Translations under genes and position numbers: made by a program
Notes under the pieces: generated by a model
What the model was told of the DNA's origin: nothing
The model's input: only the letters and a program-made list of their open reading frames with translations
Databases searched by the model: none
Shown: piece by piece, positions 57,901 through 64,000 of the stretch
How positions within the stretch are numbered: the stretch's first letter is position 1
How the letters are laid out: each line of letters begins with the position of its first letter
Source of the DNA: Apostichopus japonicus
Lineage: Eukaryota > Echinodermata > Holothuroidea > Aspidochirotida > Stichopodidae
Direction: 5' to 3'
DNA length: 64,000 nucleotides
Assembly (NCBI RefSeq): GCF_037975245.1
Contig: NC_092568.1
Span: forward strand, 36,175,001-36,239,000

Positions 57901-60900
57901 ATGTGGTATAAGATATTTGTTAGGTGTAACACAGAGTTGTTCATGACAGTTATCTCTATTACATGGACTAATCATGACGGTAGGGTTTGTTACGTGTCTC
58001 CTATAACAATTACCTCTTTAATTATTTTGTATATTTTGTATTTGTATTTTGTATTTGTATTTTGTATTTGTATTTTGTATTTAAAAGAATGTATTCTTGG
58101 ATCATACTGTCACTCATGTATGCTTCTTTACATTATTATTATTATTAAAACCCTGATTTAAATGTGCTTGTCATCCTGTAGGTTCAGTCATAAGTAAGTC
58201 TTTCTCGACAAGAGTGGAGTCACAAGTCACTCGATTTTATCAAAAGTCAAGTAAAGTCACCAGCCATTCACCTGCAAAGTCAAGTCACAGGTCAAAAACA
58301 ATGTGAGTAGAGTCTGAGTCACTCGAGTCCAAGACATCAACTCGAGTCAACGACACCCGTCGTCATTCAAACTTACCTGACTGCTCTGATTGGTTGATTT
58401 ACTCGGTGTCCTGCTTATGCTCTCGTTCAGGTCGTGGTACTTCCTGTTGGTATCAAATTCCAATCTATTTCTGCTTTCTATCTCTTGATTAAGCTCCGTA
58501 CCCAGCCTCAGTTGGTCACTGCTCAGATCTCTCACAGCTTGGTGTAATTCATGAACCTGTCCACGTGAGAGAGACAACAAATGTGATAATGAAACTTTGT
58601 TTAAGATGTAACCGAATGAAAAGAATGAAATGACCAAATTGTTGGTACTTCTTTTTATTATTATTTTTTTTTTGGGGGGGGGGTCATAGTTATGACTTAT
58701 ATTGAAATATGTTCAAATATGAGAAAACCTATGATGTAATGTAGGATAAAATGTATACAGCGCAATTTTGAAGAGGAACCATTTACAGTGAAAGTGAACA
58801 TAAAAGGAGAAAATGAGGAAGGAAACATGATAATATTTTTCTTCAGCTTCAAATATAGAATAATACTTCCTGAAATTATTTTTTCAGGAATGGAAATAAT
58901 AAGCTGTTTCTACGTTTATCTCCTTTAAATTCAGAAGGGATTTGCCTGGATTGGAATACTTTTTTAGTAGTAATCCAAATAATGACAAATTGTGATGAAT
59001 TATGGGCCTCCTGTTTTTCCATTTTCGTTTTAATATTGGGATATTAAAGATTTTGAGTAATTCGTTTCACGGTACCTCTTCACTGGTTTCATCAAATCTT
59101 ACTCCAGGTGTTTGATGGTGACGTCTAGTACTGGCTCCACCAGATACCTGAATAAAATCATCAAATTAAACAGCAAATATGACAGAAACATCATCAAAAC
59201 GGATTAATTATTCATGGTAATGATAACTGAATCAAAATTTTTAGTTTTGGGTGTTGTCAAAAGTCCAAAAAACAAAATAGACAACTTTGGGCACAATTTG
59301 TCTATTTTCAAGATATTTTCCTTATAATATGATACATATCTGGAATGTTCTTTCAATAAACTCTAATTTACATGACAACATCAGCTTCAGGGCAAAATTG
59401 TTATTGTTACTCCACTATCTTAAGTAACCAGGTACTTTAACTATCTGATAAATGAATGGCCCCCAGACACTGTAACCAGCGAATCACACTTCTCTTTGAC
59501 AATATTGATGATACTTTCTCTATATTTTACAGGTTAATTTCTCAAAACCACACATTGTATTGGAATGCAACATGCACTAAAAGCAGCTTGTTTTGAAGAA
59601 CCTGTCAGATAACAGTCTAAAACCATTTACCCAGGTCATCTTCAAATGAAGCTTCAAAAGGACACAAACCAAAACCAGATTGGAAAGTTGGTGAGTAAAT
59701 CTAGTGGGTATAGTATATGTGTAAGAAGAGTAAAAAACTTACACCATTTTTCTTGCCCCTTTGTGCACAATGGAAACTAATCAACTGAATTAGTGAGGTA
59801 CATTTGATACAATGGATGTTTGATCATGGATTAACTTTACAGTGAAATAAATCAATTAACCAAAATGTTAAAACTAGGCCAAGGCTTCCGAGTACCTTTA
59901 TTTCAGAGAGCGTATACCTACCCTGTATTCTCTCAGAGGAGATGTTGGATTGTACCTCTGACCGACATCACCACCACCCGCCTCTAAATCACTGGCATGG
60001 AGAGTCCTCGAATCTCCCTCACGAAAAGAAGACCTTTTCTTCTTTCTCTCTTCTCTGAGCTGTTCGGTAGACTTGGCTAAATTGTCTCTTAACTGAGAAG
60101 TACAAAAGAAAAAAATCAATCATTTTAAATTGGATTTCACAACAAAGCAACAAAATAACCATTGTTAAAAAAAATCAATACGTTTCAAAACTCAATCTCT
60201 TTTATAAAGACTGTACTAATGGCTCAATTTGAACACACTATCCATGCGAGAGATTTTCTCTTTTGTAAATCCATAGTTCACAAAGACACACAATTGAGGA
60301 TTCTATCAACCTGAGAGGATGGTTGTGGGTGAGAGGGGTGGTGAAAAGAGGTTTAGTTATCATATAAACATTATATATAACTATATATAATATTTCAACA
60401 TAAAATGTGAGAAAAGAGCAGAACATCATTTGATCATAAAAGAAGGGATTTATAAACTGACCCTATCGATAGCTTTTGATTGTTTCTCGTTGACATCCTT
60501 GTAGTCATCCAGCAGTCCATCAACAGCGTTAATATTTCTATTTGTATCCTAAAGAGACACAAAAACAGAATAAATAGTACTTTTACTAGGCAAACCATGA
60601 TACTATTATAACCAGAAAAAACAGATTCCATGCCATAAAATATTTTACTTCAAGGTTATACCTCACTGATAGAGCTACAGAGTTATCAGTTGTAAAAGAG
60701 TAACTTCAAAACCAAAACATCTGAGCATTCCAGCTTTTTTGACCAACTGTTGCAGAGGTGTTAAACACTAACTCGTGGACAAGAACTTGTAATTAAGTCA
60801 TTGATGAGGATTGAATGATACAGGGTTTGGTATAAAAACTGTTATAAAATATCTAACATTTAACAGAGGTTTATAAATTGGATAATATTAACAACATCTT

Positions 60901-61492
60901 TTAAGCCTACTGTGCAGTATGTTTCCAACGTGTAATCAACAAAATTACCAAAATAAAATTGAAGAGAATCATTTATCTGCTATCGCATACCACAGTATGA
61001 TGTAAAAAAGGCAACATTGCTATACGAATGGAAAGGTTTATACAGTAGTGTTTGTGCACAAAACCGTATAATTTTCAGTATTTTATGAGAAACAAAAGTT
61101 TCATAAACTGTTATAGTAATAGTGATAAATAAATAATTCCCTTTTCTTATAAGGTACCCTACTAATATAAGATGTTACAACCCTGCCTATATGATGCAGT
61201 ACAAAATATGTAGAAGACAATAAAATACTGTTCAAGTGGCCTATGGTCTTGTTTGGCGGTGGGGTGGGGGGGGGGGGGGTGATTACTGATAACCTTTCAT
61301 TTTAGGAATTAAGAGAAATCGTAGGTTAAGCGAACTACTTACTTGTAGTGATCGGTTTATTTGTCCGATCCTTGAAGAGAAAGTCGATGTGGTTGACATC
61401 ATGGTAGGTTTTTGTCGATAGGAACGTTGATATCTTGACCTGGTTTGAGATATACTATCGCTATCCTCATACTCATCACTTCCTGTAGACAT
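33893..61492 (-). CDS. CEP128: CEP128 ortholog, whole coding span (22 supported coding exons)
   Basis: Coiled-coil protein of the mother-centriole subdistal appendages. In vertebrates CEP128 acts with ODF2 and centriolin in microtubule anchoring and ciliary signalling; that role is family knowledge. Joining 22 exons at consensus splice sites gives 3135 nt, 1045 codons, with all phases compatible and no internal stop. Similarity to recalled human CEP128 runs the whole length: an ASDLxxG...PTSPLxxY block near residues 115-135, a GVRF block near 150, LRDLSSxQxRLG near 168-180, SDRVExRL-like DRVEQRL near 223-229, KAQxxIRQ near 533-539, GxxKEVDA near 877, and HxxRWLA followed by KLQW near 913-925. 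Short non-helical N-terminus, then almost continuous heptad-rich helix. Human length is about 1094 residues. The C-terminal tail beyond residue 1045 is unresolved. Confidence 0.92.
34377..34462 (-). CDS. CEP128: CEP128 coding exon 21
   Basis: 86 nt, phase 1 to 0. Acceptor TATTCTAG|ATTT, donor AAG|GTGAGT. With the split Asp codon the junction reads SKRDLEIKNLERSQEVSSLQ, parallel to vertebrate EKRDLLEETQRKDEEMGSLQ. This supports both the exon and the preceding GC donor. Confidence 0.9.
35685..35690 (-). promoter_or_regulatory. GC-type 5' splice site (GCAAGT)
   Basis: Donor of the intron between exons 20 and 21. Exon end GAG plus GCAAGT is the standard strong context that lets U1 accept a C at position +2. 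The matching acceptor is TATTCTAG at 34463. Confidence 0.85.
35691..35883 (-). CDS. CEP128: CEP128 coding exon 20, followed by a GC donor
   Basis: Codons 922-985 plus one base, 193 nt, phase 0 to 1. Acceptor AAAATAG|ACAA. Begins TKLQWAKEEM, matching vertebrate TKLQWLCEEL directly after the RWLAESK block. The donor is GAG|GCAAGT, the usual context for GC-AG introns. Nearby GT dinucleotides do not give the correct phase into exon 21. Confidence 0.92.
36808..36844. repeat. Perfect 17-bp-arm hairpin
   Basis: CAGGGAGCTGCTACTCT is followed by a 3-nt spacer CTT and its exact reverse complement. It is in the intron between exons 19 and 20, about 120 bp past the donor. Probably the centre or remnant of a foldback element. 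Confidence 0.9.
36967..37183 (-). CDS. CEP128: CEP128 coding exon 19
   Basis: Codons 849-921, 217 nt, phase 2 to 0. Acceptor TTTCAG|GGCA, donor AAG|GTATAA. Contains LRGIAKEVDALL, matching vertebrate LGVIGKEIDAAC, and ends HPDRWLADLK, matching DPHRWLAESK. Between them is a Ser-rich non-helical linker with Cys residues. Strong family diagnostic. Confidence 0.94.
37380..37900 (-). repeat. Minisatellite of splice-donor-like units
   Basis: On the minus strand, units of 12-15 nt such as GTAGGGGATAACAG, GTAGGGGTACAA and GTAGGGGTAACAA repeat down the 5' part of the intron between exons 18 and 19. At least six junctions read CAG|GTAGGG exactly like the inferred donor. The array becomes degenerate toward 37380. 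The first unit lies inside the exon. Confidence 0.85.
37887..38080 (-). CDS. CEP128: CEP128 coding exon 18, ends inside a minisatellite
   Basis: Codons 785-848 plus two bases, 194 nt, phase 0 to 2. Acceptor TTCTAG|ATTG. The KLKRRYDRMRASYEGQ segment matches vertebrate KLKLKYQCLKDQLEER. Two donors are possible: GAA|GTAGGG at 37901, or CAG|GTAGGG 14 nt further. Only the second (37887) keeps the frame into exon 19. With it, the distance from KLK to the GxxKExDA block equals that in human CEP128 (52 residues). The last 14 nt, encoding VGDN, are one unit of the intronic minisatellite. Confidence 0.86.
39315..39663. mobile_element. hAT-like non-autonomous MITE with 8-bp target-site duplication
   Basis: Terminal inverted repeats CAGGGGTGGGCAACCT on the left and CTGGGGTGGGCAACCT (read on the minus strand) on the right differ at one position in 16. 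They are flanked by ACCTAGAT (39307-39314) and ATCTAGAT (39664-39671), an 8-bp duplication with one mismatch, as expected for hAT transposons. Internal sequence has no transposase. It sits in the intron between exons 17 and 18. Confidence 0.85.
39908..39994 (-). CDS. CEP128: CEP128 coding exon 17
   Basis: Codons 756-784, 87 nt, phase 0 to 0. Acceptor CTGACAG|GAGA, donor AAG|GTAGAA. Peptide begins ERDGRDIHDLTRKMKRERVE. The following intron carries a hAT-like MITE. Confidence 0.85.
40922..40981 (-). CDS. CEP128: CEP128 coding exon 16, 60 nt
   Basis: Codons 736-755, 60 nt, phase 0 to 0. Acceptor CTCACAAG|GAAA, donor AAG|GTAAGA. Peptide EREAHEELLSRFKLECQNLK keeps the heptad pattern; skipping it would preserve the frame. 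Confidence 0.82.
42265..42426 (-). CDS. CEP128: CEP128 coding exon 15
   Basis: Codons 682-735, 162 nt, phase 0 to 0. Acceptor TTCCAG|GAAG, donor GAG|GTGAGA. Coiled coil starting EELSHYGTKQTEQLKLYSQE. No internal ATG, so it is missed by simple open-frame scanning. Confidence 0.88.
43555..43686 (-). CDS. CEP128: CEP128 coding exon 14
   Basis: Codons 638-681, 132 nt, phase 0 to 0. Acceptor TTAAAAAG|GTTG (weak pyrimidine tract), donor CAG|GTAGGT. Coiled coil VDAELRNQQAKLSSFNEERL, then a Lys/Glu/Gln-rich stretch. Confidence 0.87.
44662..44781 (-). CDS. CEP128: CEP128 coding exon 13
   Basis: Codons 598-637, 120 nt, phase 0 to 0. Acceptor TTCACAG|GAAA, donor AAA|GTAAGT. EKRAEQDEQLNLKDVEISHL aligns to vertebrate TKRALQEEELHSKEEKLRDI. 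Too short and ATG-less to appear as an independent open frame; found by splice sites and homology. Confidence 0.9.
45618..45792 (-). CDS. CEP128: CEP128 coding exon 12
   Basis: Codons 539-597, 175 nt, phase 2 to 0. Acceptor TTTCAG|ATTG, donor TTG|GTAATT. Begins LKGKCKRLEKELE, matching vertebrate WKLKHKKLERALE directly after the SIRQ block. Coiled coil with a Ser/His patch. Confidence 0.91.
46689..47300. repeat. Irregular tandem repeat, about 160-180 bp units
   Basis: TTTCAACTAGAG anchors recur at 46689, 46851, 47031 and 47289. The unit includes GCAATTGCCCAGAC-like sequence, CTTCCTGAAGTA, TTAGCCAATCAAAATAGGTTAC and TGCTGTTAGAGGCAAG. One copy has an internal duplication. Intronic, between exons 11 and 12. 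Confidence 0.85.
47398..47663 (-). CDS. CEP128: CEP128 coding exon 11
   Basis: Codons 451-538 plus two bases, 266 nt, phase 0 to 2; the longest exon. Acceptor CTACAG|ACGC, donor CA|GTAAGG. The end, KKRADLKTKAQDVIRQ, matches vertebrate KRREDLKLKAQESIRQ. The split Gln codon is completed by the first base of the next exon. Confidence 0.93.
48423..48826. mobile_element. Foldback/MITE-like element with nested inverted repeats
   Basis: Outer 12-bp inverted repeat AATATTATACAA (48423-48434) pairs with TTGTATAATATT (48815-48826). Inside, about 48430-48605 forms a near-perfect hairpin: the left arm has GTGCAATAGTGCAAATATTTCA and TTGAAAGATGTAA, and the right arm carries their reverse complements, around a GC-rich loop GAGGCGCAGCCGAG. 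No transposase is present. Lies in the intron between exons 10 and 11. Confidence 0.75.
50953..51733 (-). mobile_element. 5'-truncated CR1/L2-superfamily LINE fragment
   Basis: A minus-strand frame from about 51733 to 51090 encodes the C-terminal part of a non-LTR reverse transcriptase. The thumb-region signature FLELNVTKTKEMVIDFRR is followed by YLGVTLNNDLSW and a WGGN-containing tail, typical of CR1/L2-type pol proteins. The catalytic palm motifs are absent because of 5' truncation, with an in-frame stop near 51735. The 3' end has AATAAAGTTTT followed by a short (ACTT)n tail at about 50957-50977, so the insertion is in the same orientation as CEP128. Not functional. Confidence 0.85.
52045..52208 (-). 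CDS. CEP128: CEP128 coding exon 10
   Basis: Codons to 450, 164 nt, phase 1 to 0. Acceptor GTGATAG|ATGC, donor AAT|GTAAGT. It encodes AQQQQEIERVKMEKEIER followed by more Glu/Lys/Gln coiled coil. Followed by the largest securely bounded intron (4.4 kb, 47664-52044), which holds a LINE fragment and a foldback element. Confidence 0.88.
53293..53334 (-). CDS. CEP128: CEP128 coding exon 9, 42-nt microexon
   Basis: 42 nt, phase 1 to 1, encoding about APSLSSSLPDVYEPY together with borrowed bases. Acceptor TCTCAG|CACC, donor CCAT|GTAAGT. Both flanking exons are in phase 1, so the protein reads through with or without it. The peptide is Ser/Pro-rich and would interrupt the coiled coil. Found by phase and splice logic; no homologous block was recognised. 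Confidence 0.72.
55269..55410 (-). CDS. CEP128: CEP128 coding exon 8
   Basis: Codons 335-381 plus one base, 142 nt, phase 0 to 1. Acceptor TCCCAG|GTTG, donor AAAG|GTACAC. Coiled coil starting VEKLNHDFHRSKEEY. The phase-1 end fits the next exon only when the first base G is combined with CA to give Ala. Confidence 0.87.
55657..55715. repeat. GC-rich imperfect hairpin
   Basis: TTAATGC...GGATGCACTCGGG and CCCTCATGCATCGC...GCATTA are inverted around a CTCCG loop. The GGGCTCCGCCC core resembles the GAGGCGCAGCCGAG loop of the element at 48.5 kb and may mark a related family. Confidence 0.55.
56080..56232 (-). CDS. CEP128: CEP128 coding exon 7
   Basis: Codons 284-334, 153 nt, phase 0 to 0. Acceptor ATTGCAG|ATGG, donor AAA|GTAAGT. 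It carries LSASRRRLERSEGNQSALEQK, aligned with vertebrate LELSRRLLNQSEGSRETLLHQ. The ATG at the exon start is internal, not a gene start. Confidence 0.91.
56365..56398 (-). other. Hammerhead/Penelope-like sequence motif
   Basis: On the minus strand the motif is CTGAAGATC, TTGCTAG, GATCGAAACGTCAGG. It has a CTGA...GAAAC-GTC arrangement with a GATC/GATC stem, resembling the degenerate type I hammerhead motif often carried by Penelope-like elements. The core is shorter than canonical CUGANGA plus separate stem II, so catalytic activity is doubtful. Two related GACAGGTTAGTGAG-type direct repeats lie just to the right (56455-56495). Confidence 0.4.
56829..57017 (-). CDS. CEP128: CEP128 coding exon 6
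   Basis: Codons 221-283, 189 nt, phase 0 to 0. Acceptor ATGAAG|CCTG, donor CAT|GTGAGT. Highly charged, Arg/Glu/Lys-rich coiled coil starting PADRVEQRLREI, which matches the vertebrate SDRVERRLQELE segment. Confidence 0.9.
58187..58355. repeat. Degenerate AAGTCA/GAGTCA repeat
   Basis: Overlapping AAGTCA, CAAGTCAC and ACTCGAGTC words, largely unperiodic, lie in the intron directly after the exon 5 donor. Next to it, 58025-58085 holds a TTTTGTATTTGTA tandem repeat. Confidence 0.7.
58377..58556 (-). CDS. CEP128: CEP128 coding exon 5
   Basis: Codons 161-220, 180 nt, phase 0 to 0. Acceptor GGACAG|GTTC, donor CAG|GTAAGT. It contains LHQAVRDLSSDQLRLG, which aligns to the vertebrate LHGFHQSLRDLSSEQIRLG. 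The exon ends in a polar Ser/Thr/Asn/Gln stretch that probably breaks the coil. The intron after it opens with a degenerate AGTCA-type repeat. Confidence 0.93.
59076..59147 (-). CDS. CEP128: CEP128 coding exon 4
   Basis: Codons 137-160, 72 nt, phase 0 to 0. Acceptor TTCAG|GTATC, donor GAG|GTACCG. The end of the peptide, PGVRFDETSEE, matches the vertebrate TGVRFVQETDD block. This exon is too short to appear as an independent open frame and was found from splice sites and homology. Confidence 0.88.
59922..60092 (-). CDS. CEP128: CEP128 coding exon 3 (conserved TSPL linker)
   Basis: Codons 80-136, 171 nt, phase 0 to 0. Acceptor CTCAG|TTAAG, donor AGG|GTAGGT. It starts in coiled coil, passes a basic KKKR cluster, and ends in the linker ASDLEAGGG...NPTSPLREYR. 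The last part is strongly conserved with human ASDLDGG...PPTSPLKDY and is one of the best diagnostics for CEP128. The TSP is a candidate proline-directed phosphosite. Confidence 0.93.
60462..60548 (-). CDS. CEP128: CEP128 coding exon 2
   Basis: Codons 51-79, 87 nt, phase 0 to 0. Acceptor CTTTAG|GAT, donor AGG|GTCAGT. The peptide begins DTNRNINAVDGLLDDY and matches the vertebrate DTSRNLRQVDQML block almost residue for residue. It marks the beginning of the helical part. Confidence 0.9.
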
Positions 61493-61521
61493 CTTTGACG
61501 GGGCACCTTTACAGATTTAAT
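61343..61521 (-). CDS. CEP128: CEP128 first coding exon plus 29 nt of 5' UTR
   Basis: Coding part is 61343-61492, codons 1-50, starting MSTGSDEYED. The segment is Ser/Thr/Arg-rich and non-helical, as in the N-terminus of the vertebrate protein. The ATG is preceded by an in-frame-independent 29-nt leader. A pyrimidine-rich tract ending TTTAG just upstream (exon edge 61521) shows that a 5' UTR intron precedes it. Donor is CAA|GTAAGT, phase 0. Alternative in-frame ATGs at codons 31-32 are less likely because they would drop the conserved acidic start. Confidence 0.88.
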
Positions 61522-62194
61522 CTAAAGTCAAAGAAATAAGTTTGAAATTATAGAGATATTTTTAAAAGCAATACAATTTTATATTATTTATTTTATTTAT
61601 TTTGATAGTCAAAAATGGTATCTCAGAGTTAAATCTAAAAATGTGAAAACTGTTTTGTAAGTGTTCTTAACATATTTACACTGATTAATCCTGTTTCCCT
61701 TTACAGGTTTAGTCACTACAATATGACACAGCTCTAAGGCCTACAGTAGGACAGAATATTATACAAAGCACTGAAATGAGTAAAGAGGGCATAAATTTTT
61801 TCATGAAAACTTTGGTTCATTAGATCTATCCAGCTAGGCCTGTTGGGATGTACTACTCAAAGGAAAGTTAAAGCAAACACTGATATTTCTTGTATTATTA
61901 TTATTATTGCTGGGGATGGTGGGGAAGGAAGGGGTAAACCTCATTGAATCTGCAAGAGTAATTATCTTTTACCTGAGGCTGCAGTATATATAAAATATAA
62001 ACCTTTTTTTTTATCATAATCCAGCGAGAGGAAAACAAAATCCGACTTGATTAATGCTAGAACTTTAGACATTGCAAAAGGTTTACTGCTAACTGATTTC
62101 CAATTATTGGTCTTTAAATAATTCAACATCAAAGCTTTCAGTCTAACATTCTAGGCTACATATTGCTAGTTTTATGTTAGAGGGGGGCCGTGTC

Positions 62195-62300
62195 ATTCCG
62201 CCATGTAAAATCCATTCCTAAAAAGTACCTTTCTGCATTTCCACCATGGCGGAATTGATCGGAAAACCTATGGCGGGAAGGTATGGCGGTATGTTCCTAT
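62195..62300. repeat. Inverted ATTCCGCCATG pair and clustered ATGGCGG words
   Basis: ATTCCGCCATG at 62195-62205 is perfectly inverted as CATGGCGGAAT at 62245-62255. Two more ATGGCGG copies follow within 35 bp. CCGCCAT is the YY1-type core, so this may be regulatory in the first intron or exon, or it may be a short foldback repeat. Confidence 0.4.
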
Positions 62301-63740
62301 GGCAAAATGGTATTAGATCCAGCCCAGGCTAGTTCTAGCTGTCTATGTTAAGCCTGTCAATAGCCTAGGCCTATCACTAGTTTAATGTTCTTCCAGGAAT
62401 GATGACCAAATTTCTGTTTGGACAACCAAAATCAGCTTTGGAGATCATCTAACAGACAACTAGGTTATTTACATCAAATTCATATTGCATTGTAACTAAA
62501 TACAACCAAAATGGGTGATATGATAAATTGGCAACACCCTCCATCGCCTACTAAAATCAAACAAAAATAGGGGAAAACTTTTACTGGCCCAAAGCTGGTA
62601 TTCTATTTACCAAACCAACACACCTCTCCTACACTACAGCCTACAGGGTACATATTGATGATCATCCTGTTATATATTTTGCAGGCAACCAAATTTGCTG
62701 TTCCAACAACAACAATAAATCCCTAACAATTTTGCTTATTTCTTTGTCCTTCTTGCAAATCAATTATTAACCTACATTAGTACAATATATGCCTATAGTA
62801 TTAGTTTAGAAGTATAAACATGGTAGTGCGGTGGTGTACGGTAACTTTGTTTTTCCCCTGAATATGCGTACTGTGTTATAAATATGTAGCTGCACTGATA
62901 TACACTAGGCCTATAGGCTAGTTGCTGTGTCATACTCATAAGTCTTCCCAATCCAATAACTTTAATCTACAAAACCTTAACAGAAACAGCCTAAATAGCC
63001 ACAGTGAAATAAGGAAACATATGTCTTGTTTTTTGAGACACTTCCGTGGATTATTTCACCCACTTAGTGGCATTATACAGTAAACTCCAATGCGTACGCG
63101 AATTTAGGGAAATAATTTCTTGCTTCGAGCATGCCGCCTGCCCTCTGACTTTTACAAGTATATAGACCTAGCCTATGCCTAACTTTTCTATTCCTAGTGG
63201 CATCTGATCAAACCATCAACAGTTAACATTGCTAATGGATAGAACTAGAAACAACTGAGCAAAATCATCATTAGAGCTACGCTTTAAAAGATCATGCCCT
63301 TCCTATCGCCAATTTACAGTATACAATCACACATTCATACTAGGCTAGAAATATTATCTTAGCGTAGGCTCTACTTCCACGATGACAACATCACTAACGA
63401 TATGCCGAATGAAAAGTTAACCAGGAAGTATGAACTGTTTGCTTTTTATTTTGTCTTTCTATAGTATTATTACCTTAGGCCTAGGCCTTTTTAGCTGATA
63501 ACAAACCAATTTATTTCCTCAAACTTTAAAATCGCTGAAGCGAAACTATTCGTGGCAACCATACTTAGAATGTTTCCCTGTTGTTTCTCATCATGACAGG
63601 TCCATCCAGTTCCATACTAAACAGAACATCGTAGCCTGGGCTATGTTTGCTCTACGAGTCATTTGAAAATTTGTCATGGCCCAGCCTACTTGAAATCACC
63701 GCCGGTAAATTTTTCTTCAGCAGCCAGATTAGTTATTTTG

Positions 63741-63747
63741 ATTGGCT
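63741..63747 (-). promoter_or_regulatory. CCAAT box (minus strand)
   Basis: AGCCAAT on the minus strand, oriented toward CEP128 and about 2.2 kb upstream of the ATG. It would place a start site roughly 60-100 bp lower, near 63.65-63.70 kb. Confidence 0.35.
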
Positions 63748-63932
63748 AATAAGATATAGTTACTTAATAAAAGTACACCCCATATACAACCATTATTATG
63801 TTTTATCCACATATTAATAAAATATTGGCTATTGTAGACTATTTAATTGAACATATAACTGTAATACTATAACTAAATTCTTCATAGTTGAATTGTTTCT
63901 AATTGTATGTTTTTCATGGTAAAAATATAGGA

Positions 63933-63937
63933 CCAAT
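63933..63937 (+). promoter_or_regulatory. CCAAT box (plus strand)
   Basis: GACCAATCAG, a good NF-Y-type context, points to the right edge of the window. It could serve a divergent gene beginning outside the window. Confidence 0.3.
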
Positions 63938-64000
63938 CAGAAATACGCTACCGGGTACAAAGCTCACTGAACACTGTCGTCTGCTACGCAAAATGTGATG

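Larger units (their letters stand above)
61522..64000 (-). promoter_or_regulatory. CEP128: 5' flank of CEP128: probable non-coding first exon and promoter region
   Basis: No coding exon is seen here. The acceptor at 61521 requires an upstream non-coding exon. Candidate donors on the minus strand are CAG|GTAAAA near 61972 and AAG|GTAATA near 63472. A minus-strand AGCCAAT box lies at 63741-63747 and a plus-strand CCAAT box at 63933-63937. There is no TATA box in convincing position. Exact start site cannot be fixed from sequence. Confidence 0.4.

Noticed and set aside
62246-62332. ATG with good context starting MAELIGKPMAGR on the plus strand as start of a divergent gene
   Set aside because: Only 28 codons to a stop; the ATGs are part of the repeated ATGGCGG words.
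63550-63565. GGCAACC as a ciliary RFX X-box
   Set aside because: Only one half-site matches; the other half is too degenerate.

Overview
The window looks like nuclear genomic DNA of an invertebrate deuterostome, most likely an echinoderm. It is AT-rich, packed with microsatellites, minisatellites and degenerate transposons, and carries many TAGGCCTA-type words. The organism call is inference: the one gene aligns without gaps over long stretches to the vertebrate CEP128 protein as recalled, but nothing names the species.

One multi-exon gene fills the right half on the minus strand. It starts with an ATG at 61492 and runs leftward through at least 22 coding exons to 33893. Joining the exons at consensus splice sites gives one open frame of 1045 codons, and every exon phase agrees with the next. 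It encodes a long coiled-coil centrosomal protein, CEP128, a subdistal-appendage component of the mother centriole. The human protein is about 1094 residues, so nearly the whole gene is present. The 3' end is unresolved; the best terminal-exon candidate lies at 29628-29694. A short 5' UTR piece (61493-61521) is preceded by a splice acceptor, so a non-coding first exon and the promoter probably lie between about 61.9 and 63.8 kb. Two outward-facing CCAAT boxes occur near 63.74 and 63.93 kb.

Introns hold most of the accessory material: a 349-bp hAT-like MITE with target-site duplication, a 5'-truncated CR1-superfamily LINE fragment, a roughly 400-bp foldback element, a 17-bp-arm perfect hairpin, a hammerhead/Penelope-like motif, a 470-bp GGGA tract, and a minisatellite that begins exactly at a splice donor. 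One intron uses a GC-AG donor.

The left 29 kb contains no coding exon that I can support. It holds simple repeats (TA, CT, TATAGGC, the GGAC/GGAT octamer), two short-unit minisatellites, a long imperfect inverted repeat at 6.2-6.6 kb, and otherwise unremarkable AT-rich sequence. The short open frames there have no recognisable domains.
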